A stretch of 10,630 nucleotides of DNA from an uncultured Eubacteriales bacterium (GCA_900550705.1 URTG01000049.1:1-10630); one strand, 5' to 3'. Shown: positions 1 through 6,200, numbered from the stretch's first letter. A program made the numbers and translations. The notes: generated by a model not told the origin, from the letters alone.

Positions 1-99
1 CCTTTTGTCACTTCGTTACATTTCCCCCCGCTAGGGGGAATCGGCCCTCCCCCTTTTGTCGCTGCGCGACATTTCCCCCCGATAGGGGGAATCGGCCCT
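1..99. repeat. Two tandem copies of a palindromic intergenic repeat
   Basis: Two 48-nt copies (1-48 and 52-99) are separated by 3 nt. Each holds two hairpins: a small one with a 3-nt loop (TGTCAC-TTC-GTTACA in copy 1, TGTCGC-TGC-GCGACA in copy 2) and a C-run/G-run hairpin (TTCCCCC...GGGGGAA), followed by TCGGCCCT. One stem position changes from A-T to G-C between copies, so pairing is kept. No gene lies in 1-252; this stretch is repeats plus a non-repetitive part at about 100-163 in which I see no convincing promoter. Confidence 0.75.
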
Positions 100-163
100 T
101 TACACAAGGGAGGCGCTAGAACTGCGTCCTTCTTATTCAAACGCTTTAAGCCCTATGGCGTTC

Positions 164-213
164 CCCTCATCCGTCACGGGCTTCGCCCGCGCCACCTTCC
201 CCCAGGGGAAGGC
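164..213. repeat. Palindromic intergenic repeat, half-element
   Basis: It begins CCCTCATCCGTCACGG, has a CGGGC-TTC-GCCCG hairpin (177-189), then a CCTTCCC/GGGAAGG hairpin (about 195-212). It shares its start and architecture with the repeat at 10439-10490 and, more loosely, with the pair at 1-99. It ends about 25 nt before the Shine-Dalgarno of the next gene, so it is probably in that gene's leader. Confidence 0.75.
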
Positions 214-252
214 AACCTCGCACCACACGTCACCAAGAAAGGAGCCTTTCCC

Positions 253-696
253 ATGAAAAAGTGTTCCATCGTAGTCAGCATTTGTCTCGCCGTGGCGTTG
301 TGTATGGGATTGGACAATCCACAGAGCCAGACCGCGGTGTTCTATGGCTGTGAGCTGCCGGATACCACGAAAGTAGTGGAGTTAGCCCAAGGTGAGCTGA
401 TCGACGGCTTTACCGGCTTGAACTGCAAGAAGAAGCTGCACCAGGACAATGGAAGCTATGTGACCCTATCCGTGGAAAATCTGGGAGACGATCCTGTGAT
501 ACTCAGCATTAACGGCCAGGGAAACTGGCATGTATACCCCGGAGAGCAAGACAGCCTGGCGGCAGAGGTGACTCAGAAGCCGCTGGGCTTTGCCCGCCCC
601 TACCGTTTTAAGGTGGCTTCCCAAGGCGGCAGCTCCATCCATATCCGCTATGCCATTTTCCAGGGAGACGCAGTGACTTTTCTCCCCCGTTCCTAA
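253..696 (+). CDS. Small secreted protein of unknown function, paralogue of 1033-1473
   Basis: I do not recognise a named family. The 147-aa product starts MKK followed by a hydrophobic stretch (about residues 5-20), so it is probably exported. Cys17 is not in a good lipobox because the residue before it is Leu. The mature part is predicted to be mostly beta. Residues 66-89 (NGSYVTLSVENLGDD... to INGQ) and 117-138 (YRFKVASQGG...IRYAIFQGD) match the protein at 1033-1473 with 15 identities in 24 over the first block, so the two are tandem paralogues. The ATG is supported by AAAGGAG at 238-244 with 8-nt spacing. It stops 7 nt before the GTG of the next frame, suggesting one transcript for 253-1473. 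A surface or matrix-binding role is possible but unproven. Confidence 0.8.
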   Translation: MKKCSIVVSICLAVALCMGLDNPQSQTAVFYGCELPDTTKVVELAQGELIDGFTGLNCKKKLHQDNGSYVTLSVENLGDDPVILSINGQGNWHVYPGEQDSLAAEVTQKPLGFARPYRFKVASQGGSSIHIRYAIFQGDAVTFLPRS

Positions 697-703
697 AGTA
701 CCC

Positions 704-916
704 GTGGACTATCTGCTGGACGATGAGGCAGAACCAGAAGAAGCCTCCAATCGTCTTCCGGGTGAAACGGACTTCCAAGAAGTTCCGGAGCACACTTCCG
801 GTGAACCGGAACAGACCGAGGCGAACGCAAAAAAGTCCAGGCGCAAAAAGTACCTGGCGGCGCTGTTGGTTGCGGCAATCGCAGTGGCAGTCGGCTTCTA
901 CCTCTGGATTCGCTAG
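704..916 (+). CDS. Small acidic single-helix membrane protein; frame continues past an in-frame TAG
   Basis: The 70-aa frame starts with GTG, 7 nt after the stop of the preceding gene and without a clear Shine-Dalgarno, so translation would rely on coupling. Residues 1-40 are strongly acidic. KKSRRKK (43-49) then precedes a hydrophobic helix (50-68), which predicts the N-terminus inside and the C-terminus outside. After TAG (914-916) the same frame stays open for 32 codons to TAA at 1013-1015, three bases before the Shine-Dalgarno core of the next gene. The extension reads as ordinary protein (PENFNRLQGVKIE...). The original gene was therefore probably 704-1015. Today it is either truncated by a nonsense mutation, read through (TAG is followed by C, a leaky context), or a sequencing error. 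The frame is also open upstream to 677, so a frameshift relation to the preceding gene cannot be excluded, although the charge pattern argues against a fusion. Function unknown. Confidence 0.5.
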   Translation: MDYLLDDEAEPEEASNRLPGETDFQEVPEHTSGEPEQTEANAKKSRRKKYLAALLVAAIAVAVGFYLWIR

Positions 917-1032
917 CCGGAGAACTTTAACCGGCTCCAGGGCGTGAAAATCGAGACCGCAGAAGAATCCGTGGCAGGCAGAGAAATTGTTACGTTTGCT
1001 TTTGATGAGTGGTAATTAAGGAGGAACCGAAC

Positions 1033-1473
1033 ATGAAAAATCGCGCAGTCCGTATCATTGTTGCTGCGGCAATGCTCTGGGCGGCGGCGGAGCTCCTGCC
1101 TGTTCCAACGCATACGCAGACACCCGGGCACTCCGCCGAAGGTGGATATTCTGCGGAGACCATGTTGATGGATATGGTGGTGGACCGGTATGATAGGAAT
1201 GACTCGTCCGGGCTTGACATTTCCAAGGCGCTGAACCGCAGCAACGGAAAATATGTAAATCTGTACGTGGAAAATTGCGGCGATACCGCAGTGACTGCTA
1301 CCATCAACGGCCAGGCAGAGCGCGTCTTTGCACCGGAGGAAAAGGGGCACATTTACGTTGAAGTGCGGCAGGGCTTTTTCAACCGGAGTAAGGACTATCA
1401 GTTCCAGGTTACGGCAGAGGACGGCGGCACTGTAAAAATCTACTACGCCATCGCTCAGCGGGATTACGAGTAA
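1033..1473 (+). CDS. Small secreted protein of unknown function, paralogue of 253-696
   Basis: The product is 146 aa. The ATG at 1033 is preferred over an upstream in-frame start at 1009 because AAGGAGG (1018-1024) sits 8 nt before it. A basic N-terminus and hydrophobic segment (residues about 5-22) indicate a signal peptide. The conserved part shared with the protein at 253-696 runs from about residue 63 to 143, including NGKYVNLYVENCGD (71-84), INGQ (91-94) and YQFQVTAEDGG...IYYAIAQRD (122-144). The region before it (about 23-60) does not align and includes a Met-rich patch (AETMLMDMVV). It ends the three-gene cluster; no canonical terminator follows, only weak GC-rich inverted repeats at 1513-1530 and 1573-1606. 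Function unknown; the paralogy itself is clear. Confidence 0.82.
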   Translation: MKNRAVRIIVAAAMLWAAAELLPVPTHTQTPGHSAEGGYSAETMLMDMVVDRYDRNDSSGLDISKALNRSNGKYVNLYVENCGDTAVTATINGQAERVFAPEEKGHIYVEVRQGFFNRSKDYQFQVTAEDGGTVKIYYAIAQRDYE

Positions 1474-1618
1474 ATAGCACGAAATGCCCCGTGATACCCT
1501 TTCCACAGGCATGGAGGAAAATTCTCCTCCCCCGCCCCGAAAAAAGCGCCAAACCGCCGGGGAAACCCCTCGTTTTTCCACGGTTTTGGACGGAAATGTG
1601 GAAAAATCCGGAATTTGC

Positions 1619-1647
1619 TTGACAGAACGGCATTTCTGTATTAGAAT
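1619..1647 (+). promoter_or_regulatory. Sigma-A promoter of the glyQS leader
   Basis: A perfect -35 TTGACA (1619-1624), a 17-nt spacer and a -10 TAGAAT (1642-1647, 5 of 6 matches) predict a start near 1654, just upstream of T-box stem I. Confidence 0.85.
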
Positions 1648-1653
1648 CCCAGT

Positions 1654-1887
1654 TACAGCGAAGACCGGGGACATAGTACCCCGCCGCCGGAATGCAGAGA
1701 GAGGATGGTCGGTGAAAATCCTCCGAAGGCGCGGACGAAGGCACCCCGGAGCTGCGGGCAGGAAATGGCCCGCCGGCCCCCGCCGTTATCGGGATCGAGA
1801 GCGTACCAGCCAGGTACGAATTCAGGTGGAACCACGGACAAGCTTTTGTTCGCCCTGAGCCGAAATGCCGGCTCAGGGCGTTTTTTT
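1654..1887 (+). promoter_or_regulatory. Glycine T-box leader (tRNA-sensing riboswitch)
   Basis: This leader senses uncharged tRNA-Gly and permits glyQS transcription when glycine charging is low. CCGGGG (1665-1670) pairs with CCCCGG (1744-1749) to close stem I. Above it the specifier loop carries the loop-E signature AGTA (1674-1677) opposite GAA (1737-1739), immediately followed by the glycine codon GGC (1740-1742) and the usual purine A1743. GAGGAT/ATCCTC (1701-1706/1718-1723) forms the distal stem. CGTACC/GGTACG (1802-1807/1813-1818) fits stem III. The T-box core AGGTGGAACCACGG lies at 1824-1837; its TGGA (1827-1830) would pair with the UCCA end expected for tRNA-Gly. Codon, discriminator base and downstream gene all agree on glycine. 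Confidence 0.93.
1851..1887 (+). terminator. Attenuator terminator of the glycine T-box
   Basis: The stem CGCCCTGAGCC (1851-1861) pairs perfectly with GGCTCAGGGCG (1870-1880), followed by seven T (1881-1887). It lies directly after the T-box, as expected for transcriptional attenuation. Confidence 0.92.
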
Positions 1888-1962
1888 ACGCTTTCTGCCT
1901 TGAGCCAAACAGTGACCTCCCGGCGAAGTCCGGGAAAAATCGACAGAAAAGGAGCTATTCCC

Positions 1963-3384
1963 ATGAAAAACAGCGAAAAGACTATGGAAAAGATCGTCTC
2001 CCTGTGTAAGGGCCGCGGCTTTATCTTCTCCGGCAGCGAAATTTACGGCGGCCTGGCCAACACCTGGGACTACGGCCCCCTGGGCGTGGAGCTGAAGAAC
2101 AACGTCAAGAAGGCCTGGTGGAAGAAGTTCGTCCAGGAGAACCCCTACAACGTGGGTCTGGACGCCGCCATTCTGATGAACCCCCAGGTGTGGGTGGCCT
2201 CCGGCCATGTGGGCGGCTTCTCTGACCCCCTGATGGACTGCAAGGAGTGCAAGGAGCGCTTCCGCGCCGACAAGGTCATCGAGGACTGGTGCCAGGAGAA
2301 CCACTTCGACCTGGGCCACAGCGTGGACGCCATGAGCCAGACCCAGATGAAGGAGTTCGTCGAGGAGCACCAGATCGTCTGCCCCTCCTGCGGTAAGTTC
2401 AACTGGACCGACATCCGCCAGTTCAACCTGATGTTCAAGACCTTCCAGGGCGTCACCGAGGACGCGAAGAACACCGTGTACCTCCGCCCTGAGACCGCCC
2501 AGGGCATTTTCGTCAACTTCCAGAACGTCCAGCGCACCACCCGCCGCAAGCTGCCCTTCGGCGTGTGCCAGGTGGGCAAGTCCTTCCGGAATGAGATCAC
2601 CCCGGGCAACTTCACCTTCCGCACCCGCGAGTTTGAGCAGATGGAGCTGGAGTTCTTCTGCAAGCCCGGCACCGAGCTGGAGTGGTTCGCCTACTGGAAG
2701 AAGTTCTGCCACCAGTGGCTGCTGGACCTGAACATGAAGGACGAGAACCTGCGTCTCCGCGACCACGACCCCGAGGAGCTGTCTCACTACTCCAACGCCA
2801 CCACCGACTTTGAGTTCGTCTTCCCCTTCGGCTGGGGCGAGCTGTGGGGCGTGGCCAGCCGCACCAACTTCGACCTCACCGCCCACCAGAAGACCTCCGG
2901 CAAGGATATGTCCTACTTCGACCAGGAGGCCAACGAGCACTATATCCCCTACGTCATCGAGCCCTCCCTGGGCGCAGACCGCGTCACCCTGGCCTTCCTG
3001 GTGGACGCCTATGACGAGGAGGTGGTGGACGCGGAGAAGAACGACGTCCGCACCGTCCTCCGCCTGCACCCCGCGCTGGCCCCCTATAAGTGCGCCATCC
3101 TGCCCCTGTCCAAGAAGCTGAGCGACAAGGGCCGCGAGGTCCAGGAGATGCTCTCCAAGTACTTCATGGTGGACTACGACGACGCCGGCTCCATCGGCAA
3201 GCGCTACCGCCGCCAGGACGAGATCGGCACCCCCTACTGCATCACCGTGGACTTCGAGACCGTGGGCGACGACAAGACCCCCGCCGACAACGCCGTCACC
3301 ATCCGTGACCGGGATACCATGGAGCAGGTCCGCGTGCCTATTGATCAGCTGAAGACTTGGTTGGAGGAGAAGCTGGCCTATTAA
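1963..3384 (+). CDS. glyQS: Glycyl-tRNA synthetase, single-chain dimeric type
   Basis: The enzyme attaches glycine to tRNA-Gly in the cytosol. It is a class II synthetase of the alpha2 type, not the separate alpha/beta form. The 473-aa product is of normal length. It shows the N-terminal core (GRGFIFSGSEIYGGLANTWD, 17-36), a probable zinc site (C93, C96, C140, C143), RPETAQ (175-180), motif 2 (FRNEITPGNFTFRTREFEQ, 208-226), motif 3 (GADR, 337-340) and the anticodon-binding domain from about 375. The ATG at 1963 has AAAAGGAG at 1947-1954. Longer upstream in-frame starts are rejected because they lie inside the T-box leader. It is a monocistronic unit with its own promoter, attenuator and terminator. 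Confidence 0.97.
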   Translation: MKNSEKTMEKIVSLCKGRGFIFSGSEIYGGLANTWDYGPLGVELKNNVKKAWWKKFVQENPYNVGLDAAILMNPQVWVASGHVGGFSDPLMDCKECKERFRADKVIEDWCQENHFDLGHSVDAMSQTQMKEFVEEHQIVCPSCGKFNWTDIRQFNLMFKTFQGVTEDAKNTVYLRPETAQGIFVNFQNVQRTTRRKLPFGVCQVGKSFRNEITPGNFTFRTREFEQMELEFFCKPGTELEWFAYWKKFCHQWLLDLNMKDENLRLRDHDPEELSHYSNATTDFEFVFPFGWGELWGVASRTNFDLTAHQKTSGKDMSYFDQEANEHYIPYVIEPSLGADRVTLAFLVDAYDEEVVDAEKNDVRTVLRLHPALAPYKCAILPLSKKLSDKGREVQEMLSKYFMVDYDDAGSIGKRYRRQDEIGTPYCITVDFETVGDDKTPADNAVTIRDRDTMEQVRVPIDQLKTWLEEKLAY

Positions 3385-3429
3385 GCCCCATTCCCCACAA
3401 AGTTTCCCACATCGGTGGATAAAAAATCG

Positions 3430-3466
3430 CGACCGAACGCGCCAACGGCGCGTTCGGTCGTTTTTT
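3430..3466 (+). terminator. Rho-independent terminator of glyQS
   Basis: A 14-bp perfect stem (3430-3443 with 3447-3460, sequence CGACCGAACGCGCC) with a 3-nt loop is followed by six T (3461-3466). Confidence 0.95.
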
Positions 3467-3542
3467 CGGCTGTTTTCCGGGCGGTTTTCCACATTTCTGG
3501 AAAAATTGTGGAGAAAATCTGAGAATCCGCCGTTTGCCGTCA

Positions 3543-3571
3543 TTGACAAACCACCCGGAAGCCGCTACACT
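3543..3571 (+). promoter_or_regulatory. Sigma-A promoter of the GNAT operon
   Basis: A perfect -35 TTGACA (3543-3548), a 17-nt spacer and a -10 TACACT (3566-3571) predict a start near 3578, giving a leader of about 26 nt before the GTG at 3604. Confidence 0.82.
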
Positions 3572-3603
3572 AAAATAAAAGAAATGCGGCGGGAGGGGAT
3601 CGT

Positions 3604-4119
3604 GTGAAGCTGGACTTATTCGTCTCCGAAGTGGAGACCGGGCAAAGGATTCCGGTGCAGATAGAACCTATGACTGAGGCCGACGCGGAGCAGACGAGAA
3701 CAACCCCGCGCTGGCAGACCGACTGGACATCTGACTTCATCCAGGATACGGACAAGTTAAAGTATGCCCTGAAAACGACAGACGGCGAACTGACTGCCCT
3801 GGGGACCTATTCCGTGCAGCGGGACTACGTTACTGTCGAAATTGTTTATATCGAGAGCCATCCGGCGAGCAACCCAACCATGACAGCGCGAAAAAAGTAC
3901 AACGGGTTAGGAAAAGCTATGATCGCGTTTGGCATTGCGCTGTCGGTCAACCACGGCTGCGAGGGCTGCGTGACGTTTGAAGCGAAAACCACCGGACTGG
4001 CCCGGCACTACGCCGAAGACTTCGGTGCGATTGCGCTTCCGGCGTGGGGCGGTCCGCCCCGTTTTATGATCGACGGAGAATCGGCAATTGCCGTGATTTC
4101 TGATTTTTTGACCGAATAA
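3604..4119 (+). CDS. GNAT-like acetyltransferase
   Basis: The 171-aa protein is probably a GCN5-related N-acetyltransferase using acetyl-CoA; the substrate is unknown. Residues 77-87 (VTVEIVYIESH) resemble the beta-4 strand. KYNGLGK (98-104) fits the [Q/R]xxGxG/A pyrophosphate-binding turn, with Lys in place of Gln/Arg, followed by a helix (MIAFGIALSVNHG). VTFEAKTTGLARHYAEDFGA (123-142) fits beta-5 plus the helix ending in Tyr and Phe-Gly. The first 60 residues are less typical (TPRWQTDWTSDFIQD, 34-48) and may be family-specific. GTG at 3604 is chosen for GGGAGG at 3591-3596 with 7-nt spacing. It is the first gene of a two-gene operon; the partner starts 16 nt downstream. GNAT enzymes can be toxins, resistance or protein-modifying enzymes; nothing here decides between these, and no RHH antitoxin is present. 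Confidence 0.8.
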   Translation: MKLDLFVSEVETGQRIPVQIEPMTEADAEQTRTTPRWQTDWTSDFIQDTDKLKYALKTTDGELTALGTYSVQRDYVTVEIVYIESHPASNPTMTARKKYNGLGKAMIAFGIALSVNHGCEGCVTFEAKTTGLARHYAEDFGAIALPAWGGPPRFMIDGESAIAVISDFLTE

Positions 4120-4135
4120 AAGGAGGCGGAATGAT

Positions 4136-4384
4136 ATGACAAACAGGGAAAATAGACCCACTTCCGATGCCCAATGGTACTTCCAAAGCTTCCAGGGAGA
4201 TCGGGAGCAATTCTACCGAATCTTTTTCCAGATGTGCCGCAAATTCGGTGTTTCCTGGCGTACCGCCTCGCCGGAGCAGAAGCGGTTTATCGAAGAAATC
4301 ACCCGCTACACCGTGGAACGGCAGACGGCGCGCCAAGCCGGTGTGCCGCTGGAACGGGTCCGTCCGGTGTTTGATATTGCGTAA
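4136..4384 (+). CDS. 82-aa protein of unknown function, partner of the GNAT gene
   Basis: I do not recognise it. It is soluble, lacks a signal peptide or membrane helix, and looks largely helical, with many aromatic and charged residues (AQWYFQSFQGDREQFYRIFF, 12-31; SPEQKRFIEEITRYTVERQT, 45-64). There is no helix-turn-helix or ribbon-helix-helix pattern that I can see. AGGAGG (4121-4126) is 9 nt before the ATG. An ATG at 4131 is closed by TGA after two codons and is rejected. It follows the GNAT gene by 16 nt and so is surely cotranscribed with it. Its stop lies 3 nt before the left end of the MITE-like element. A structural or regulatory partner of the acetyltransferase is plausible inference only. 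Confidence 0.78.
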   Translation: MTNRENRPTSDAQWYFQSFQGDREQFYRIFFQMCRKFGVSWRTASPEQKRFIEEITRYTVERQTARQAGVPLERVRPVFDIA

Positions 4385-4387
4385 AAA

Positions 4388-4525
4388 GGGGCTGTCTCAA
4401 AATGCGAATTGCAAGAGAATAGCCCTGTCAAAAGTCGAAAAAGTCGTGAGAATCCGGTTTTTATCGGATTTTCACGACTTTTTTGTTGGGTTAATTTTTA
4501 GAAAATGCTATTTTGAGACAGCCCC
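4388..4525. mobile_element. MITE-like element with 16-bp terminal inverted repeats
   Basis: GGGGCTGTCTCAAAAT (4388-4403) is perfectly repeated in inverted form at 4510-4525, bounding 138 bp without coding capacity. The ends resemble terminal repeats of full-size insertion sequences (IS1182-like, from memory). I see no clear target-site duplication (AAAA on the left, CCTT on the right). It fills nearly the whole 151-nt gap between two convergent genes. Confidence 0.72.
4438..4484. terminator. Bidirectional hairpin terminator inside the MITE-like element
   Basis: A 19-bp stem (4438-4456 with 4465-4483, one G-T pair) encloses an 8-nt loop. The arms begin with A-runs and end with T-runs, so it can terminate both the GNAT operon on the plus strand and any transcript entering on the minus strand. 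Confidence 0.8.
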
Positions 4526-4535
4526 CTTGTCATAT

Positions 4536-6029
4536 TCATCGCAGATAATTCAGCGGATTCACCGCGTTCCCCCGCACGCGCACCTCAAAGTGGCAGTGTA
4601 CGCCGGTGGAGCGGCCGGTGGAGCCGGCCTTGGCGATGGCCTGGCCCTTGGCGACCTTGGACCCGGCGGAGACCAGGAGGGAGGAATTGTGCCCGTAGTA
4701 GGTCTGGGTGCCGTTGTCGTGGGTGATGATGACCAGCTTGCCATAGGACCCCTTGGTGCCGGCGAAGGTGACGGTGCCGCCGTCGGCGGCCCTGACGGTG
4801 GCCCCGTAGGAGGTTGCGATGTCGATGCCGGAGTGGTAGCTGTACCCGCCGAAGATATACCGCCCGCCGAAGTAGGAGGTGATTCGCCCGGAGATGGGCC
4901 AGCTGAAGGAGCCGGTGGAGGCGGTCTTGGGCTTCTCCTTGGTGCCCACGGCCTTGACGGTTTTGGTGGGCTCCCGGGTGGTGACGGAGCTGAGAATGTC
5001 CCGGCTCTGCTCCACGCCGTTGATTCGGGTGATGTTGGCCTCCACCTGGGCCTCCCCCTCCACACCCTGGGAGATGATTTTAGAGGTTCCCTTATACATG
5101 GAGCTGTTGTTCACCGTCTCCACCGGGCACTCGATGGCCTGGGTGTAGGTCACATGGTCCACGGTCTGGACGGACAGGGCGGCGGACACGCCCTTTACGT
5201 TGAGCACGTCCCCCACCATCAGGCGGTTGATGTCCACGTCGGGGTTCAGGGCCTTCAGGTCGCTGATGGACATATCGTTGGCGTAGGCGATGGCGTTGAA
5301 GGTGTCCCCCTGGACCACGGTGTAGGTGCCCGCGCCGGAGCCGCCCGCGCCGGTGGTGAGCACCTGCTCCATCTCCTCGGCGGTCATCAAATCGTCCACC
5401 ATATACACGCTGCGGACGGACACCTTCTGCATAAAGTCGCAGGAGACGGTGTTTTCGTTGGTGTACCGGGCCTTCAGATCGGTCAGCAGGCTGTTCAGCG
5501 CCGTCTGGTCCTTGATCACGCCCACGGCCTGGCCGTCCAGGGAGACCTCGTACTTCCGCAGTTGGTCGCTGACCTCGTTGAGCTGCTCGAAGAAATAGGT
5601 CTCCAGCGCGGCCTCGTCGGTGAGGTCGGTTTTCAGCGCCAGGGTGAGGTGATAGTCCGGCGTGCCGGGGATCTGATACTCGTAGCCCAGCAGACGGCTG
5701 CCCTCCTGCTCCACCTGGGTCATGGCCTGGTCCACCATCTCCTGGCTGGACACGATGCCCACGGCGCTGCCGTTCAGGGTGACGGCGTAGCCGATGGAAT
5801 AGAGGGTGGTCAGCGTCAAAATCAGCCCCAGCGCCGCGGAGATGCCCAAAAAGGAGATGGGTCCCACCGCCCGCTTGCCCGCCACGGCCCCGTGGAACAC
5901 ATGGGCCCACCGGCGGAAATGGATGCGGGACCACTCCTTCCACCGGGCCTTGGTCTTATCAAATGCCGCCTTCCGCTCCTCCCGGGACATCCCCGCCCCG
6001 GGGAGCTTCGGCGTTGGAATCTGGATCAT
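4536..6029 (-). CDS. Membrane-anchored LysM-G5-M23 peptidoglycan metallopeptidase
   Basis: This is a probable cell-wall hydrolase that cuts peptidoglycan peptide bridges outside the membrane. The 497-aa protein has a basic cytoplasmic N-terminus (1-56), one membrane helix (about 57-84), an unassigned extracellular region (85-233), a LysM (235-280, TYTVVQGDTFNAIAYANDMS...), a G5 domain (about 290-365, with KGTSKIISQGVEGEAQVEAN and INGVEQSRDI), and a C-terminal M23/LytM domain (375-496). Zinc ligands and catalytic residues are intact: H399 and D403 in HSGID, H447 in YYGH, and H478/H480 in HCHFEV. The ATG at 6029 has GAGG 9 nt upstream. It is a single gene with its own promoter and a perfect WalR-type box. 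Its 3' end converges on the GNAT operon across the MITE. The exact bond cleaved is not deducible, and a role in division or sporulation-like engulfment is possible. Confidence 0.93.
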   Translation of the reverse strand: MIQIPTPKLPGAGMSREERKAAFDKTKARWKEWSRIHFRRWAHVFHGAVAGKRAVGPISFLGISAALGLILTLTTLYSIGYAVTLNGSAVGIVSSQEMVDQAMTQVEQEGSRLLGYEYQIPGTPDYHLTLALKTDLTDEAALETYFFEQLNEVSDQLRKYEVSLDGQAVGVIKDQTALNSLLTDLKARYTNENTVSCDFMQKVSVRSVYMVDDLMTAEEMEQVLTTGAGGSGAGTYTVVQGDTFNAIAYANDMSISDLKALNPDVDINRLMVGDVLNVKGVSAALSVQTVDHVTYTQAIECPVETVNNSSMYKGTSKIISQGVEGEAQVEANITRINGVEQSRDILSSVTTREPTKTVKAVGTKEKPKTASTGSFSWPISGRITSYFGGRYIFGGYSYHSGIDIATSYGATVRAADGGTVTFAGTKGSYGKLVIITHDNGTQTYYGHNSSLLVSAGSKVAKGQAIAKAGSTGRSTGVHCHFEVRVRGNAVNPLNYLR

Positions 6030-6073
6030 AGTGCGATACCTCGAAACAAGGGCGCGCCGCGCCCAAGGAAATA

Positions 6074-6090
6074 GTTACAAAATGGTTACA
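6074..6090 (-). promoter_or_regulatory. Candidate WalR (YycF) box
   Basis: On the minus strand the sequence is TGTAAC-CATTT-TGTAAC, an exact fit to the published WalR consensus TGTWAH-N5-TGTWAH. The two hexamers are 11 nt apart, one helical turn. It lies at about -2 to +15 relative to the predicted start, which suggests repression or promoter-proximal control rather than classical activation. TAGTTAC/GTAACTA (6072-6078/6092-6098) is an overlapping inverted repeat that also touches the -10. Confidence 0.6.
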
Positions 6091-6094
6091 AGTA

Positions 6095-6123
6095 ACTATA
6101 CTCGTTTTCCGGGGTTCCGTCAA
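6095..6123 (-). promoter_or_regulatory. Sigma-A promoter of the M23 peptidase gene
   Basis: Minus strand: -35 TTGACG (6123-6118), a 17-nt spacer and -10 TATAGT (6100-6095). The predicted start is near 6088, about 59 nt before the ATG. Confidence 0.78.
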
Positions 6124-6172
6124 GGGGGAAAACGGAGAAAAAGGGATTACGCTTCCCTTTTTCGACCGTTTA

Positions 6173-6181
6173 TGCTACACT
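6173..6181 (+). promoter_or_regulatory. Extended -10 promoter of the 32-aa peptide gene
   Basis: TGC-TACACT (6173-6181) is an extended -10; no good -35 is present. The start would be near 6188, inside the 5' copy of the direct repeat. Confidence 0.6.
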
Positions 6182-6184
6182 GTC

Positions 6185-6200
6185 TGTGTTGCCTTTGAAC
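6185..6200 (+). repeat. Direct repeat, 5' copy (DRa-like)
   Basis: TGTGTTGCCTTTGAAC matches the copy at 6381-6396 at 15 of 16 positions. It falls at the very 5' end of the predicted toxin mRNA. Confidence 0.75.

Noticed and set aside
1..213. CRISPR array
   Set aside because: Repeats are few, unevenly spaced, self-palindromic and without spacer-like unique units of constant length.
914..916. TAG as a pyrrolysine codon
   Set aside because: The gene is not a methylamine methyltransferase, and nothing in the window suggests a pyrrolysine system; mutation or leaky readthrough is simpler.
253..1015. Fusion of the first secreted protein with the membrane protein by a frameshift at the C-run near 684-688
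   Set aside because: The first protein ends where its paralogue ends, and the KKSRRKK cluster before the helix predicts an N-inside protein, not the tail of an exported one.
1597..3493. TTTTCCACA words (1605-1597 on minus, 3485-3493 on plus) as DnaA boxes
   Set aside because: They fit TTWTNCACA but are isolated, sit in small inverted repeats near gene ends, and no cluster or origin context is present.
1873..3549. Long open frame on the minus strand opposite glyQS (558 aa)
   Set aside because: It is a mirror of the GC-rich codon use of glyQS, is rich in Val, Leu, Gly and Ala, covers the terminator, and has no credible start or domain.
3604..4384. Classical GNAT/RHH (TacAT-like) toxin-antitoxin pair
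   Set aside because: The partner is downstream, has no ribbon-helix-helix pattern, and the enzyme's N-terminal part differs from those small toxins; kept only as a candidate two-gene module.
4167..6074. Long plus-strand frame across the MITE and opposite the M23 gene
   Set aside because: It is a shadow of the M23 gene; the product is low-complexity Gly/Val/His/Leu-rich and runs through a terminator hairpin.
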